A DNA stretch of 62,229 nt from Streptosporangium minutum (GCF_002149035.1 NZ_NGFP01000009.1:9414-71642); one strand, 5' to 3'; positions 9,073 to 17,898 are shown, counted from the first letter of the stretch. The notes: generated by a model from the sequence alone, not told the origin. Program-made: numbers and translations.

Positions 9073-9498
9073 ATGATCCGCATGAGAGTCTGCCCCTTCT
9101 GCGAGATCATCGCAGGGCGAGCCGAGGCCAGCGTCGTCTATGACGATGACACCGTGGTGGCCATCTTGGATCTCAACCCGGCCACAGTCGGTCATGTACT
9201 GGTGATCCCGCGCGTGCACGTGGCCGGGTTGGCGGACGCCGATGACGCGGTCGGTGCGGCGATCTGGCGGACGGCACGGCGTGTGTCGGTTGCGTTGCGG
9301 GCGTCGGGGCTCCGCTGTGACGGGGTGAGGTTGTCGTTGGCCGACGGGGAAGCCGCCGGGCAGGATGTCTTCCACCTCCACCTGCACGTGGTGCCGCGTT
9401 ATCCGGGGGACGGCGTTGTGGTCACCGCTGACTGGAAGAAGCGCTCGCGTGAGCTTCTCGACCAAGACGCGGCGCTGATCCGAGAGGCGCTCACGTGA
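9073..9498 (+). CDS. HIT-family protein (nucleotide hydrolase/transferase type)
   Basis: A 141-residue histidine-triad protein. It starts with the CPFCEIIAG motif (Cys pair) typical of HINT-like HIT proteins, continues with GHVLVIPRVHVAGLADAD, and carries the active-site triad in QDVFHLHLHVVPRY (HLHLHVV). Members hydrolyse or transfer nucleoside monophosphates from phosphoramidates or adenylates. HIT and NUDIX proteins often ride on actinobacterial integrative elements, which fits the surrounding remnants. Start is uncertain between ATGs at 9073 and 9082; the extended GTG at 9022 has no homologous N-terminus. Confidence 0.85.
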   Translation: MIRMRVCPFCEIIAGRAEASVVYDDDTVVAILDLNPATVGHVLVIPRVHVAGLADADDAVGAAIWRTARRVSVALRASGLRCDGVRLSLADGEAAGQDVFHLHLHVVPRYPGDGVVVTADWKKRSRELLDQDAALIREALT

Positions 9499-9590
9499 CT
9501 GTGGAGGCGGACGACCAACCCTCGGGTGGTAAGGAAGAGCGGCTGCGGCCGCTTTCGCACATGCCAAGTGACGAAAACGCGATCACCTGA
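9495..9590 (+). CDS. 31-codon ORF overlapping the HIT gene, possible truncated gene
   Basis: A GTG at 9495 overlaps the HIT stop by 4 bases (GTGA), typical of translational coupling, and the ORF runs to a TGA at 9588-9590, close to the repeat at 9625. It is too short to identify. It may be the 5' stub of a gene truncated when the aldo/keto reductase fragment arrived. Confidence 0.3.
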   Translation: MTVEADDQPSGGKEERLRPLSHMPSDENAIT

Positions 9591-9624
9591 CGGTCACCCG
9601 CGCCGGTGACGCGATCACTGCGGG

Positions 9625-9768
9625 CTTGGTGGCCAGCACGTAGTCGTCCGGTGGGAGAAGATCTCGCGGAGCAGGTTGCCGGTGACCTCCTCGCTGCTGC
9701 CGGCGGAGTAGACGTCGGCGGTGTCGAAGAAGGTCACCCCCGCGTCGGCGGCCCGCCGCACGATCGGC
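9625..9768 (-). pseudogene. Aldo/keto reductase internal fragment (repeat copy 2)
   Basis: Read leftward it encodes RRAADAGVTFFDTADVYSAG and GSSEEVTGNLLREIFSHR, matching the reductase remnant at 3745-4353. Both ends of the gene are missing, and one base is deleted after the SHR codons, shifting the frame of the DDYVLATK segment. It abuts the 3' end of the LysR gene. Confidence 0.75.
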
Positions 9769-9779
9769 GGGGGAACCGC

Positions 9780-10694
9780 TCACGGCCGGGCGGCCGGGGC
9801 GCCGGGCACGGCCAGGCGCAGCGCGTCGGCGAGCCCGGCGACGTGCGGCTCCGCCAGACGCCGGGGCGTGACGGCCACGCCGACGTATCGGGCGGGGCGC
9901 GGCGGCCGGATCGGCACGACGGCCAGCTCCGCGGACGGCTGCAGCGCCACGTGGGGGATGAGCGCGATGCCGACCCCGGCGGCGACCAGCACCTGGGCGA
10001 AGAAGTAGTCGGTGGTGCTCGCCGCGACGCGCAGCTCGAAACCGGCGAGCGTGGCGTACCGGTGCAGGAACGCACCGGTCTTGAGACAGCCCATCACCCA
10101 CCGGTCGGCGGCGACCTCGGCCAGGTCCACCGACGCGCGGCCGGCGAACTCGTGGCCGGCGGGCATCACGACGGACATCGGGTCGTCCATCAGCGGAGTC
10201 CACACCAGGCGGGAGCGGTCGCCGGGCCGGATCGGCAGCGGCTCGTCGAAGTGGTAGGCCAGCGCGAGGTCGGCCCGCCCCTCGCGGACCATCGGCAGGC
10301 TGTCCTCCGGCTCGCGTTCCAGCACGGTCAGCTCGACGTCCGGGTGGCCGGCCGCGAACCGGGCGAGCGCGGCGGGCAGCAGGTACCGGCCGCCGCTGGT
10401 GAACGTCGCGACCGTCAGGGTCGTGCGCCCGCTCGTGAGCCGGTCGATCCGCTCCTGGGTGTGCCGCAGCTCGGCCGAGATCGTCTCGGCCGCCTCGACG
10501 AGCAGCCGTCCCGGCTCGGTGAGCACCACCCCGCGGGTGCTGCGGTGGACCACCGCCGCGCCGAGCGCCCGCTCCAGGGTGGCGACCTGCTGGGAGATGG
10601 CCGACGGTGTGAGCAGCAGCGCGGCGGCGGCCCCGCTGAAGCTGCCGTGCAGGGCGACCTCGCGCAGGATCCGCAGCCGCTGAACGTCGATCAT
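9780..10694 (-). CDS. LysR-family transcriptional regulator
   Basis: A 304-residue LysR regulator. The winged-helix DNA-binding domain is at 1-60 (LRILREVALHGSFSGAAAAL, then SAISQQVATLE), followed by a linker helix and a periplasmic-binding-protein-like effector domain (LTVATFTSGGRYLLPAALA; ADLALAYHF; VAAGVGIALIPHVALQ). The gene is divergent from the epimerase at 10765 with a 70-bp gap holding both promoters, so by LysR habit it probably controls that gene and the reductase after it. The ATG at 10694 was chosen because MIDVQRLRIL is the usual N-terminus. Confidence 0.9.
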   Translation of the reverse strand: MIDVQRLRILREVALHGSFSGAAAALLLTPSAISQQVATLERALGAAVVHRSTRGVVLTEPGRLLVEAAETISAELRHTQERIDRLTSGRTTLTVATFTSGGRYLLPAALARFAAGHPDVELTVLEREPEDSLPMVREGRADLALAYHFDEPLPIRPGDRSRLVWTPLMDDPMSVVMPAGHEFAGRASVDLAEVAADRWVMGCLKTGAFLHRYATLAGFELRVAASTTDYFFAQVLVAAGVGIALIPHVALQPSAELAVVPIRPPRPARYVGVAVTPRRLAEPHVAGLADALRLAVPGAPAARP

Positions 10695-10764
10695 CAGTTT
10701 TCCTAACAGCCGGTTAAGTAGATCACCACTTCCGCTTAGGACCGTATACCGACAGGCTGAAGGC

Positions 10765-11703
10765 ATGAAAGAGGTATGCGTCATCGGCGGCAGCCGCTAC
10801 TTCGGCAGGCGCCTGGTACTACGACTGCGTGATGCCGGTGTCAACGTCACGCTGGTCAACCGGGGCGCGCAGGCGCCGCCCCCGGGCGTCACCCATCTCG
10901 TGGCCGACCGCGACGACGAGCGGGCGCTCACCGCGGCGCTGGGCGCCCGCGACTTCGACGTGGTCGTCGACCAGGTGTGCGGCACGCCGCGCCAGGCCGC
11001 CGTCGCCGCGCGCGTCTTCGCCGGCCGCACCGGACGGTATGTGATGACCTCGACCATCGAGGTCTACGACCACGCCTCGACCGGAGACGTTCCGGCGGCC
11101 GTGCCGGGCGCCCCGCTGGCCGAGGAGGCCGTCGACCCGCTGCGGTGGCCGGTGGATCTGGAACTGCCCTGGCACGACCAGGCGTTCCGCGATGCCCGGT
11201 ACGGCGAGGGCAAGCGGCAGGCCGAGGCGGTCTTCGCCCGCGAGGCCGTGTTCCCGTTCGCCGCAGTGCGCTCCGGTCACGTGATGGGCGGCGGCCCCGC
11301 CGACTTCACCGGGCGGCTGGAGCACTACGCCGGGCGCATCCGCGCCGGCCGTCCCGTCGCCGTCCACCGCGAGCCCCACCCGTCGTCGTTCGTCCACGAC
11401 CGGGAGATCGCCGAGTTCCTGTACTGGGCGGCGGGCGCCGGCTTCACCGGCGCCGTCAACGCCCGCTCCCACGGCGAGTTCGACGTCATCGAGCTGTGCG
11501 AGCGGATCGCGGCGCGCCTCGGGGTACGGCCGGTCTACGAGATCGGCGAGGGCGCCGGGGCCTCGCCGTACTCCTTCGGCCACTATTACGGCATGGACAA
11601 CAGCCGGGCGGGCCGGCTCGGCTTCGCCTTCTCGCACACCGGCGACTGGCTGCCCGGCGTCATCTCCGAAGCACTGTCCGGCGTCGGCTCCGAAGCACTG
11701 TGA
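10765..11703 (+). CDS. NAD-dependent epimerase/dehydratase-family protein
   Basis: A 312-residue extended SDR (Rossmann) protein. The dinucleotide motif GGSRYFGRR is at residues 8-16, an acidic pocket VADRDD follows, and FDVVVDQVCGTPRQ lies after it. The usual YxxxK is not obvious: YGEGKRQAEAVF (Tyr-x3-Lys) near residue 150 is the best candidate, followed by FPFAAVRSGHVMG. Substrate is unknown. It is the first gene of a two-gene unit with the aldo/keto reductase 11 bases downstream, and divergent from LysR. A nucleotide-sugar or related carbonyl substrate is possible. Confidence 0.8.
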   Translation: MKEVCVIGGSRYFGRRLVLRLRDAGVNVTLVNRGAQAPPPGVTHLVADRDDERALTAALGARDFDVVVDQVCGTPRQAAVAARVFAGRTGRYVMTSTIEVYDHASTGDVPAAVPGAPLAEEAVDPLRWPVDLELPWHDQAFRDARYGEGKRQAEAVFAREAVFPFAAVRSGHVMGGGPADFTGRLEHYAGRIRAGRPVAVHREPHPSSFVHDREIAEFLYWAAGAGFTGAVNARSHGEFDVIELCERIAARLGVRPVYEIGEGAGASPYSFGHYYGMDNSRAGRLGFAFSHTGDWLPGVISEALSGVGSEAL

Positions 11704-11714
11704 GGTCCTCCGCC

Positions 11715-12605
11715 ATGCACATCCGCCACATCGGCGCCGTCCCCGTCGGCGCCGTCGGACTGGGCGCCATGCCCCTGTCGATCGAGGGACGGCCGGACGA
11801 GGGCCGGGCGATCGCCACGATCCACGCCGCGCTCGACGCCGGCGTCACGCTGATCGACACCGCCGACTCCTACCACTGGCACGCCGGCGAGGCCGGTCAC
11901 AACGAGGAGCTGGTCGCCCGCGCGCTCGCCGCCCGCGACGACGCCGGGGCGGTGCTCGTCGCGACCAAGGGGGGCCGGGGCCGGCCGGGCGACGGCTCGT
12001 GGACGGTCGACGGCTCGCCGGACCACCTCAAGCGGGCCTGTGAGGCGTCGCTCAGGCGGCTCGGCGTCGACGCGATCGGGCTGTACCAGCTCCACAAGCC
12101 GGACCCCGCCGTCCCCTGGGCCGACTCCGTCGGCGCGCTGGCCGAGCTGCTCGACGAGGGCAAGATCCGCATGGCCGGCGTCTCCAACGTCGGCACCGGG
12201 CAGATCCGCCAGGCACGCGACATCCTCGGCGACCGGCTGGCATCGGTGCAGAACCGCTTCTCCCCGGCCCTGCGCACCGGCGAGCCGGAGCTGCGCCTGT
12301 GCGAGGAGCTGGGCATCGCATTCCTGCCCTGGAGCCCGCTCGGCGGGATCTCCCGCAGCTCGCTCGACGGCGGATCGCGTCCCGGCGCGCCCGACCCGGC
12401 CTACGCCGCCTTCCACGAGGTCGCCCGCGAGCACGGCGTGAGCCCGCAGCGGGTCTGCCTCGCCTGGCTGCTCGCCCGGTCTCCGGCCGTCATCCCCATC
12501 CCCGGGGCCAGCCGCCCCGAGACGATCCGTGACTCCGCGGCCGCCGCCGGCCTGGCGCTCGACGCGGACGAGATCGCCCGGCTGGAGGCGGCCGGGACAT
12601 CCTGA
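11715..12605 (+). CDS. Aldo/keto reductase
   Basis: A 296-residue, complete AKR-type TIM barrel. It has VGLGAMPLS at the N-terminus, catalytic Asp and Tyr in LIDTADSYH, Lys in VLVATKGG and His in LYQLHKPD, and a C-terminal cofactor segment VIPIPGASRPETIRDS. It would reduce aldehydes or ketones with NADPH. It is co-directional with and 11 bases from the epimerase-like gene, probably one transcript controlled by the divergent LysR protein. Unlike the copy at 3745-4353 it is full length, and the two sequences are only distantly related. Confidence 0.9.
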   Translation: MHIRHIGAVPVGAVGLGAMPLSIEGRPDEGRAIATIHAALDAGVTLIDTADSYHWHAGEAGHNEELVARALAARDDAGAVLVATKGGRGRPGDGSWTVDGSPDHLKRACEASLRRLGVDAIGLYQLHKPDPAVPWADSVGALAELLDEGKIRMAGVSNVGTGQIRQARDILGDRLASVQNRFSPALRTGEPELRLCEELGIAFLPWSPLGGISRSSLDGGSRPGAPDPAYAAFHEVAREHGVSPQRVCLAWLLARSPAVIPIPGASRPETIRDSAAAAGLALDADEIARLEAAGTS

Positions 12606-12660
12606 CCGAACCTTCTGATCCTGACGCCCCCGACCGGGCCCTCACACGGCAATTCCAGCC

Positions 12661-12835
12661 ATGAGCTCATCCAGGCACGACCACCCGCTGCCTCCCGCCC
12701 GCGTCCAGCAGGTCTCCGACGGCGTCTACGCCTACATCCAGCCCGACGGGCTCAGGGAGCTGAACGCCGAGACGGTCGTGCCCGGCCACGGCGGGGTCTG
12801 CGGACCGGAGGTCATCGACCACGTGCCGCGTCCTA
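12661..12835 (+). pseudogene. Metallo-beta-lactamase-fold hydrolase remnant, piece A
   Basis: The frame begins PPARVQQVSDGVYAYIQPDG, the usual start of an MBL-fold hydrolase, then jumps directly to LRELNAETVVPGHGGVCGPEVIDHV, which belongs late in the fold (PGHG metal-binding loop). About 120 central residues, including the HxHxDH motif, are missing. The complementary central part lies beyond the catalase at 15313-15626. It cannot be functional alone. Confidence 0.65.
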
Positions 12836-12905
12836 CGAGTCCGGAACCTCGGGCTCGTGCTTGCCGGGCGCGGACCGCCGTGTTCTGCCGATGCCACCGA
12901 CCGCG

Positions 12906-15173
12906 TCAGGTGAGTTCGGCGGCGGGCGGAAAGCGGTCCCATACGCGGTGGCGGGCGAGAAGCGCGACCGCGTCGCGCAGCACCGCCTCGCCGTCGTCGC
13001 CGAGGACCACCCCGGCGGCCGACGCGGGCACGCCCGCCTGGACGAACGCCCGTTCCGCAGCCCCCCAGCCGCCGAGCACCTTGGCATGCCGGTACGCCTC
13101 GCCGACCATGAGCGCCACGCGCGGGTCCACGCCCGCACCGGCGGCGTCACCGGCCTTGGCGTCGCGCGCCCCGTACGCGTCCTTGCCCGGTACGGGCGCG
13201 CCCGCCAGCAGGATCGCGTCGAACTCGACCGAACGCGCGGTGGCGAACGTGCGCTGTACCGCCAGCGAGCCACCGAGCATGCCCCCCTTCGGGGCGATGA
13301 TCAGGGGCGTCATGCCGGCGCCGAGTACGGCCTGGCGGACGGCCCCGACCACGCCGAGGTCGCTGCTGTCGTCGGCCACGATGCCGATGATCCGTCCGTC
13401 GACCGGCCACTCCCGGCCGACCTGGGACAGCGCGGGGCTCGACGGCAGGTGGGCGGCCGGTGGCTGGGACGGCTGCGGCGCGGGCAGCCCGAGCCCGTCG
13501 GCTACCTGCTCGCACAACACCGGGTCGATCTCAGCCAGCACGTGCAACGTGCGCTCCTTGACGGCCTGCTCGTAGCACTTGGAAAGCTCGAAGGTGTAGG
13601 CGGAGACGAGGTGCTCGCGCTCGACGGGCGACAGGCTCCGCCAGAACAGGCGCGGCTGGCTGAAGTGGTCGGCGTACGAGGCGGGCGCCTCGCGCACCTT
13701 GCGACCGGCGACCTCCAGCGGCACCTCGACGTAGGCACCCTCGGCCGCACCGGCGTGGAACGGGCAGCCGCCGTCCAGCGAGTTCGGCTTGTACGGCGCC
13801 ACGCCCCGGTGCACGGCCGACTGGTGGAAGCCGTCCCGCAGCATATCGTTGACCGGTGCGTGGGGCCGGTTGATCGGGATCTGCGCGAAGTTGGGCCCGG
13901 CCAGCCGGGTGATCTGCGTGTCGAGGTAGGAGAAGAGCCGCGCGGCCAGCAGTGGGTCGTCGGTGACGTCGATGCCGGGTACGAGGTGGCCGGTGTGGAA
14001 GGCGACCTGCTCGGTCTCGGCGAAGAAGTTCGACGGATTGGCGTTGAGCGTCAGCAGTCCGACCGGCTGGACCGACGCCAGTTCCTCCGGCACGATCTTG
14101 GTCGAGTCCAGCAGATCGATGCCCTCGAACATCTGGTCGGGCGTGTCGGGGAAGATCTGGATGCCCAGCTCCCACTCGGGGAAGGCGCCCGACTCGATCG
14201 CATCGGCGAGGTCGCGCCGGTGGAAGTCCGGGTCCACGCCGCCGATGATCTGCGCCTCCTCCCATGTCAGGGAGTGCACGCCGAGCTTGGGCTTCCAGTG
14301 CCACTTGACCAGCGTCGTCTTGCCCTGGGCGTCGACCAGCCGGAAGGTGTGGACGCCGAAGCCCTCCATCATCCGGTACGAGCGCGGGATCCCCCGGTCG
14401 GACATGTTCCACATCGTGTGGAACGTCGCCTCGGTGTGCAGGGACACGAAGTCCCAGAACGTGTCGTGCGCGCTCTGGGCCTGCGGGATCTCCCGGTCAG
14501 GGTGCGGCTTGGCGGCGTGAATGATGTCGGGGAACTTGATCCCGTCCTGGATGAAGAACACCGGGATGTTGTTGCCGACCAGGTCGAAAACGCCTTCGCC
14601 GGTGTAGAACTTGGTGGCGAAGCCGCGCGTGTCGCGTACGGTGTCGGCCGAGCCCCGCGAGCCGAGCACAGTCGAGAAGCGCACGAAGACCGCTGTCTCG
14701 GCGCCTTCGGCGAGGAAGCCCGCCCGGGTGACGTTCGCGGCGGTGCCGTAGGAGCGGAACACGCCGTGGGCGCCGGCGCCGCGCGCGTGCACCACGCGCT
14801 CCGGGATGCGCTCGTGGTCGAAGTGCATGACCTTCTCGCGCAGGTGGTGGTCCTGTAGCAGGACCGGGCCGCGCGGGCCCGCCTTGAGCGAGTGGTCGGT
14901 GTCCCGCAGCCGCACACCCTGTGCGGTCGTCAGGTACGCGCCCTCCTGGGCGACCTTGTCCTGCGGCACACCGGTGGGCTGGCCCGTCGGGGAGAACGTG
15001 TCAGGTCCGCGCTGGTCGGGCTTGGGCGGCAGCGGCTCCCTCGGCTCGGTGGGCTGCTCCAGCGACGGCGGCTCACTGTTGGGCACCCCCGGGATTTCGG
15101 CCCGCTCGCCCCTGCCGGACACCGTGTCCACGACCTTGTCCACCGCCGCCTTGATGGGATGGGACTTTTCCAT
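12906..15173 (-). CDS. katE: Large-subunit (HPII/clade-2) monofunctional catalase
   Basis: A 755-residue heme catalase that dismutates H2O2. An N-terminal extension (1-85) is followed by the catalase core with distal His129 (RVVHARGAGAHG), the Asn pair at 201-202 (DLVGNNIPVFFI), and proximal heme ligand Tyr416 (RLFSYLDTQITR). A flavodoxin/DJ-1-like C-terminal domain starts near 600 (IGIVADDSSDL, FDAILLAGAPVPG). Length and domain order fit KatE-type enzymes. The start at 15173 is ATG preceded by a GGGGG stretch. The gene sits between two pieces of a broken MBL-fold gene, which suggests it was inserted there or that the locus was rearranged around it. Confidence 0.93.
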   Translation of the reverse strand: MEKSHPIKAAVDKVVDTVSGRGERAEIPGVPNSEPPSLEQPTEPREPLPPKPDQRGPDTFSPTGQPTGVPQDKVAQEGAYLTTAQGVRLRDTDHSLKAGPRGPVLLQDHHLREKVMHFDHERIPERVVHARGAGAHGVFRSYGTAANVTRAGFLAEGAETAVFVRFSTVLGSRGSADTVRDTRGFATKFYTGEGVFDLVGNNIPVFFIQDGIKFPDIIHAAKPHPDREIPQAQSAHDTFWDFVSLHTEATFHTMWNMSDRGIPRSYRMMEGFGVHTFRLVDAQGKTTLVKWHWKPKLGVHSLTWEEAQIIGGVDPDFHRRDLADAIESGAFPEWELGIQIFPDTPDQMFEGIDLLDSTKIVPEELASVQPVGLLTLNANPSNFFAETEQVAFHTGHLVPGIDVTDDPLLAARLFSYLDTQITRLAGPNFAQIPINRPHAPVNDMLRDGFHQSAVHRGVAPYKPNSLDGGCPFHAGAAEGAYVEVPLEVAGRKVREAPASYADHFSQPRLFWRSLSPVEREHLVSAYTFELSKCYEQAVKERTLHVLAEIDPVLCEQVADGLGLPAPQPSQPPAAHLPSSPALSQVGREWPVDGRIIGIVADDSSDLGVVGAVRQAVLGAGMTPLIIAPKGGMLGGSLAVQRTFATARSVEFDAILLAGAPVPGKDAYGARDAKAGDAAGAGVDPRVALMVGEAYRHAKVLGGWGAAERAFVQAGVPASAAGVVLGDDGEAVLRDAVALLARHRVWDRFPPAAELT

Positions 15174-15312
15174 GTTCGTTCCCCCTCGCGCTGCGCAACT
15201 CATGGGCTTGACCCTTGGGCAGCGTTGTGCGAATACCCAGGGCTTCGGCGCGCAGTCCTCGGAAAACGGGATATAGCAGCAGGTCGGGAATGTTTAGAGC
15301 CTGAGTTGGGGT

Positions 15313-15626
15313 AAGGCGCTGGAGCGGCGGAAGCTCCTCATCTGCACCGACGGGGTGACCGTCCACTCCGACGAGCTGCGCTGCGAGGTGCGGCACGTCG
15401 GCGGCCCGGCGCACACGACCAACGACTCGATCGTGTGGATCCCTGAGCGGGCGCTGCTGTCCGCCGGTGACCTGGTCTTCAACGGCGGCACGCCGTTCGT
15501 GATGGTGGGCTCGGTCCAGGTTCGATCGCGGCGCTCGACGGGCTCAGGGAGCCGATCGACCTCGCCGCCGCGATGCTCGAGATGGTGGAGTTCAACGGAG
15601 GCAGGCCGCTGACCTGCCTGGCCTGA
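15313..15626 (+). pseudogene. Metallo-beta-lactamase-fold hydrolase remnant, piece B
   Basis: Encodes the central and final parts of an MBL-fold hydrolase: TVHSDELRCEVRHVGGPAH, then ERALLSAGDLVFNGGTPFVM (metal-binding Asp in AGDLVF). A one-base loss after VGSV shifts the frame; the other frame continues as SIAALDGLREPIDLAAAMLE and MVEFNGGRPLTCLA to a TGA at 15624-15626. The N-terminus is missing. Pieces A and B together cover most of one gene. Confidence 0.65.
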
Positions 15627-15660
15627 CCCGCATGGCCTGATCTGTCTGGCCTGGCCGGCC

Positions 15661-15693
15661 TCACCTGGCGCCCGCCCCGCGGGCGCCAGGTGA
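15661..15693 (-). terminator. Perfect 15-bp-arm hairpin after the S9 peptidase gene
   Basis: Arms TCACCTGGCGCCCGC and its exact complement flank a 3-nt CCC loop, 18 bases past the S9 peptidase stop. There is no T tract, as is common in actinobacterial terminators. It could serve both strands, ending piece B transcripts too. Confidence 0.65.
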
Positions 15694-15711
15694 ACGCCTG
15701 CCCCGAAAGGA

Positions 15712-17607
15712 TCAGGACAGGTGGCGCGACCACCATTCGAGGACGGCCTCGAAGCGCTGGAGGCGGTGCCTGGGGCGGCCGCTCCGGCTGAGCTCGTGCC
15801 CCTCGCCGGGGAAGAGCAGGAACTCGGCCGGGGTGCCGTTGCGGCGCAGGGCGACGAACATGCGCTGGGCCTGCTCGACCGGGCAGCGCCAGTCCTCCTC
15901 GGAGTGGACCACGGCGAACGGCAGGTCGATCCGGTCGGCGTGGTACAGCGGGCTCATCGCGCGCTGGACCTCGACGTCGGGGCCGCAGTAGGCCTCGGCG
16001 AAGAACCAGCCGATGTCGGAGGAACCGGTGAAGGAGTCCCAGGCGTTGACCGCCCGCTCGCTCCAGGCCGCCTTGAAACGCTCTCCGTGGTGGGCGGCCA
16101 GCCAGCTCGTCATGAATCCGCCGTAGGAGCCGCCCATCACGCCCACCCGCTCGCCGTCGCACTCGGGCCGGGCCAGCGCCGCGTCCAGCAGGGCGAGCAC
16201 GTCGTCGACGTCCACGGTGCCGAAGGCGCCGATCACCGACTGGCCGTGCGCCTGGCCGTACCCGCTGGAACCGCGCGGGTTGGGCAGGACCACCGCGTAT
16301 CCGGCGGCGGCGTAGACCTGGGTCTCGTCCATGAAGCCCCACCCGTGGTGGTGGAAGGGGCCGCCGTGCACGTTCAGCAGGACCGGGTGCGGGCCCTCGC
16401 CCTCCGGCAGGGCCAGCCAGCCGTGGACCGGGTAGCCGTCGGCGGACACGGCGGTGATCTCCTGGAGCGGACGCCTTCCGGCAGGCGACCCGTTGAAGTC
16501 CGTGAGCGTCCCGGCCGGGGTGACCACCTCCCCGGGGCTCTGCGGGGTGGACACCACCGCCACGACCTGCCCGCCGTAGGAGGTGAACGACTTGACGCCC
16601 GCCCGCTCGCCCAGCACGAGGGGGAGCTTCTCCAGCGGCGCCTCCGCGGCGTCGGAGGGGACCAGCCGCAGCTCGACCGCGCCGCGGACCCGGACCGCGA
16701 CCAGCACGCCGTCCTCGGTCGCGATGGGGGACAGCGGCTCGATGTCCACCGACTCCTCCTCGGTCAGCCGCACCCCGGTCGCCGGCTCGCCGCCGATCCG
16801 CAGGGGAGCGCGGAAGAGGCCGGTGTTGCGGGCCACCGCGTGGATGCCGGAGAAGGCGGTGCCGAGGTAGAGCACGTCCCCGCCGGGGAGCGCGACGGGA
16901 TACCCGGCCGATCCGGTGCTGCGCACCACCAGGATCGGCGCGCCGCCGGCGGCCGGCACCGCGTACAGGTCGGAGTGCAGGCTCTCGCCGTCCAGGTCGC
17001 GGTCGGCCGAGACCAGCACGTGCTCGCCGTCGGGGGTCCAGCTCGGGGAGGCGATGTCGTAGGGGCCGTCGGTGAGCCGTACCGGCTGCGGGATGTCGGC
17101 CAGGGCGTTGACCACGAACAGGGCGGGCGGCCGGTCAAGGGTGAAGCCGACGCCGTCGTGCCGGTAGCGGAACCCGGTGATGCGGCGAGGCGCCTCGGCC
17201 GCGGCGCTCACGTCCTCCTCGGTGCCGTAGCGGCCGGCTTCGGGGACCCGGGCGACGAACGCGATCCGGCGGGAGTCGGGGGCCCAGACCGGGGCGCCCG
17301 CGCCGAGCGGCAGGTCGGTGAGGGGGCGTGCCTCGCCGCCGCCGGTGGGCATCACGTGGAGCTGCGGCCTGCCGCCGTCCTGCGCGCGCAGGAAGGCCAC
17401 CCAGGCCCCGTCGGGGGAGATCCGGGGCGCGCTGTCGTGGTCGCCGAAGGTGAACCGGACGGGCGGGCCGTCCTGGGGGAGCCGCCACAGGCTCCCGCGG
17501 TAGGCGTCGGCCTCCAGGTCGGGGCGGGCCACGTCGACGAGGATGAGATCCTCGTGAAGGGTGACGCTACCGGGGAGATGCAGCAGGGCGAGATCTTCTG
17601 GACGCAT
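15712..17607 (-). CDS. S9-family serine peptidase (prolyl oligopeptidase/acylaminoacyl-peptidase type)
   Basis: About 631 residues. The N-terminal 370 residues are a WD40/TolB-like beta propeller with repeats such as PRISPDGAWVAFLRAQDGGR and APVWAPDSRRIAFVA. The C-terminal alpha/beta-hydrolase domain has nucleophile Ser in GVMGGSYGGFMTSW, Asp in VVHSEEDWRCP and His in FPGEGHELSR. It probably trims peptides in the cytoplasm, since no signal peptide is seen. It is a single-gene unit ending in a strong hairpin. Two ATGs are possible, 17607 (MRPEDLALLHLPG, preferred as the usual N-terminus) and 17637; neither has a strong ribosome site. Confidence 0.9.
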   Translation of the reverse strand: MRPEDLALLHLPGSVTLHEDLILVDVARPDLEADAYRGSLWRLPQDGPPVRFTFGDHDSAPRISPDGAWVAFLRAQDGGRPQLHVMPTGGGEARPLTDLPLGAGAPVWAPDSRRIAFVARVPEAGRYGTEEDVSAAAEAPRRITGFRYRHDGVGFTLDRPPALFVVNALADIPQPVRLTDGPYDIASPSWTPDGEHVLVSADRDLDGESLHSDLYAVPAAGGAPILVVRSTGSAGYPVALPGGDVLYLGTAFSGIHAVARNTGLFRAPLRIGGEPATGVRLTEEESVDIEPLSPIATEDGVLVAVRVRGAVELRLVPSDAAEAPLEKLPLVLGERAGVKSFTSYGGQVVAVVSTPQSPGEVVTPAGTLTDFNGSPAGRRPLQEITAVSADGYPVHGWLALPEGEGPHPVLLNVHGGPFHHHGWGFMDETQVYAAAGYAVVLPNPRGSSGYGQAHGQSVIGAFGTVDVDDVLALLDAALARPECDGERVGVMGGSYGGFMTSWLAAHHGERFKAAWSERAVNAWDSFTGSSDIGWFFAEAYCGPDVEVQRAMSPLYHADRIDLPFAVVHSEEDWRCPVEQAQRMFVALRRNGTPAEFLLFPGEGHELSRSGRPRHRLQRFEAVLEWWSRHLS

Positions 17608-17841
17608 GCCCAGGGACGTTATCACCGCATTAATCATCTTTTGCGGTGTGAAACCCGCATGTCCGCGCCGGCAGCTCCGCCCGTCACGGAACCGGGGAGT
17701 ACGGCCCGGCGCGGCACGGGCCGATGAGGGGCGGGCGCGGAGCCACTCGGTGAGCCGCGACGGCCTGGCCGGCCCCGGCCGTGCGCTCGAAGACGCCGCG
17801 CGAGGCGCCGGAGTGCCCGTCGCCGTCGCCCCTGCAGCAGA

Positions 17842-17898
17842 GTGAGGCCCCTACAGCGGGGTGAGGCCGCTACCGCAGGGTGAGGCACCTACAGCAGG
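17842..17898. repeat. Three tandem 19-bp repeats at the end of the SDR gene
   Basis: Units at 17842, 17861 and 17880 fit GTGAGGCNCCTACNGCNGG with one to three differences. The third unit contains the stop and last codons of the SDR gene, so the array is probably a slippage duplication of its 3' end into the 280-base spacer after the S9 peptidase. Confidence 0.7.

Noticed and set aside
12861-14858. 665-codon plus-strand open frame opposite the catalase gene
   Set aside because: It is the antisense frame created by high G+C third positions; composition is Arg/Gly/Val/Asp-rich with no motif, while the other strand encodes a textbook catalase.
15721-17727. 668-codon plus-strand open frame opposite the S9 peptidase
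   Set aside because: Low-complexity Gly/Val/Arg/Asp/His composition and no start signal; the minus strand has a full catalytic triad.
17842-17898. Tandem 19-bp repeats as a regulatory array
   Set aside because: They include the SDR stop codon and look like slippage duplication of the gene's 3' end; no evidence of function.
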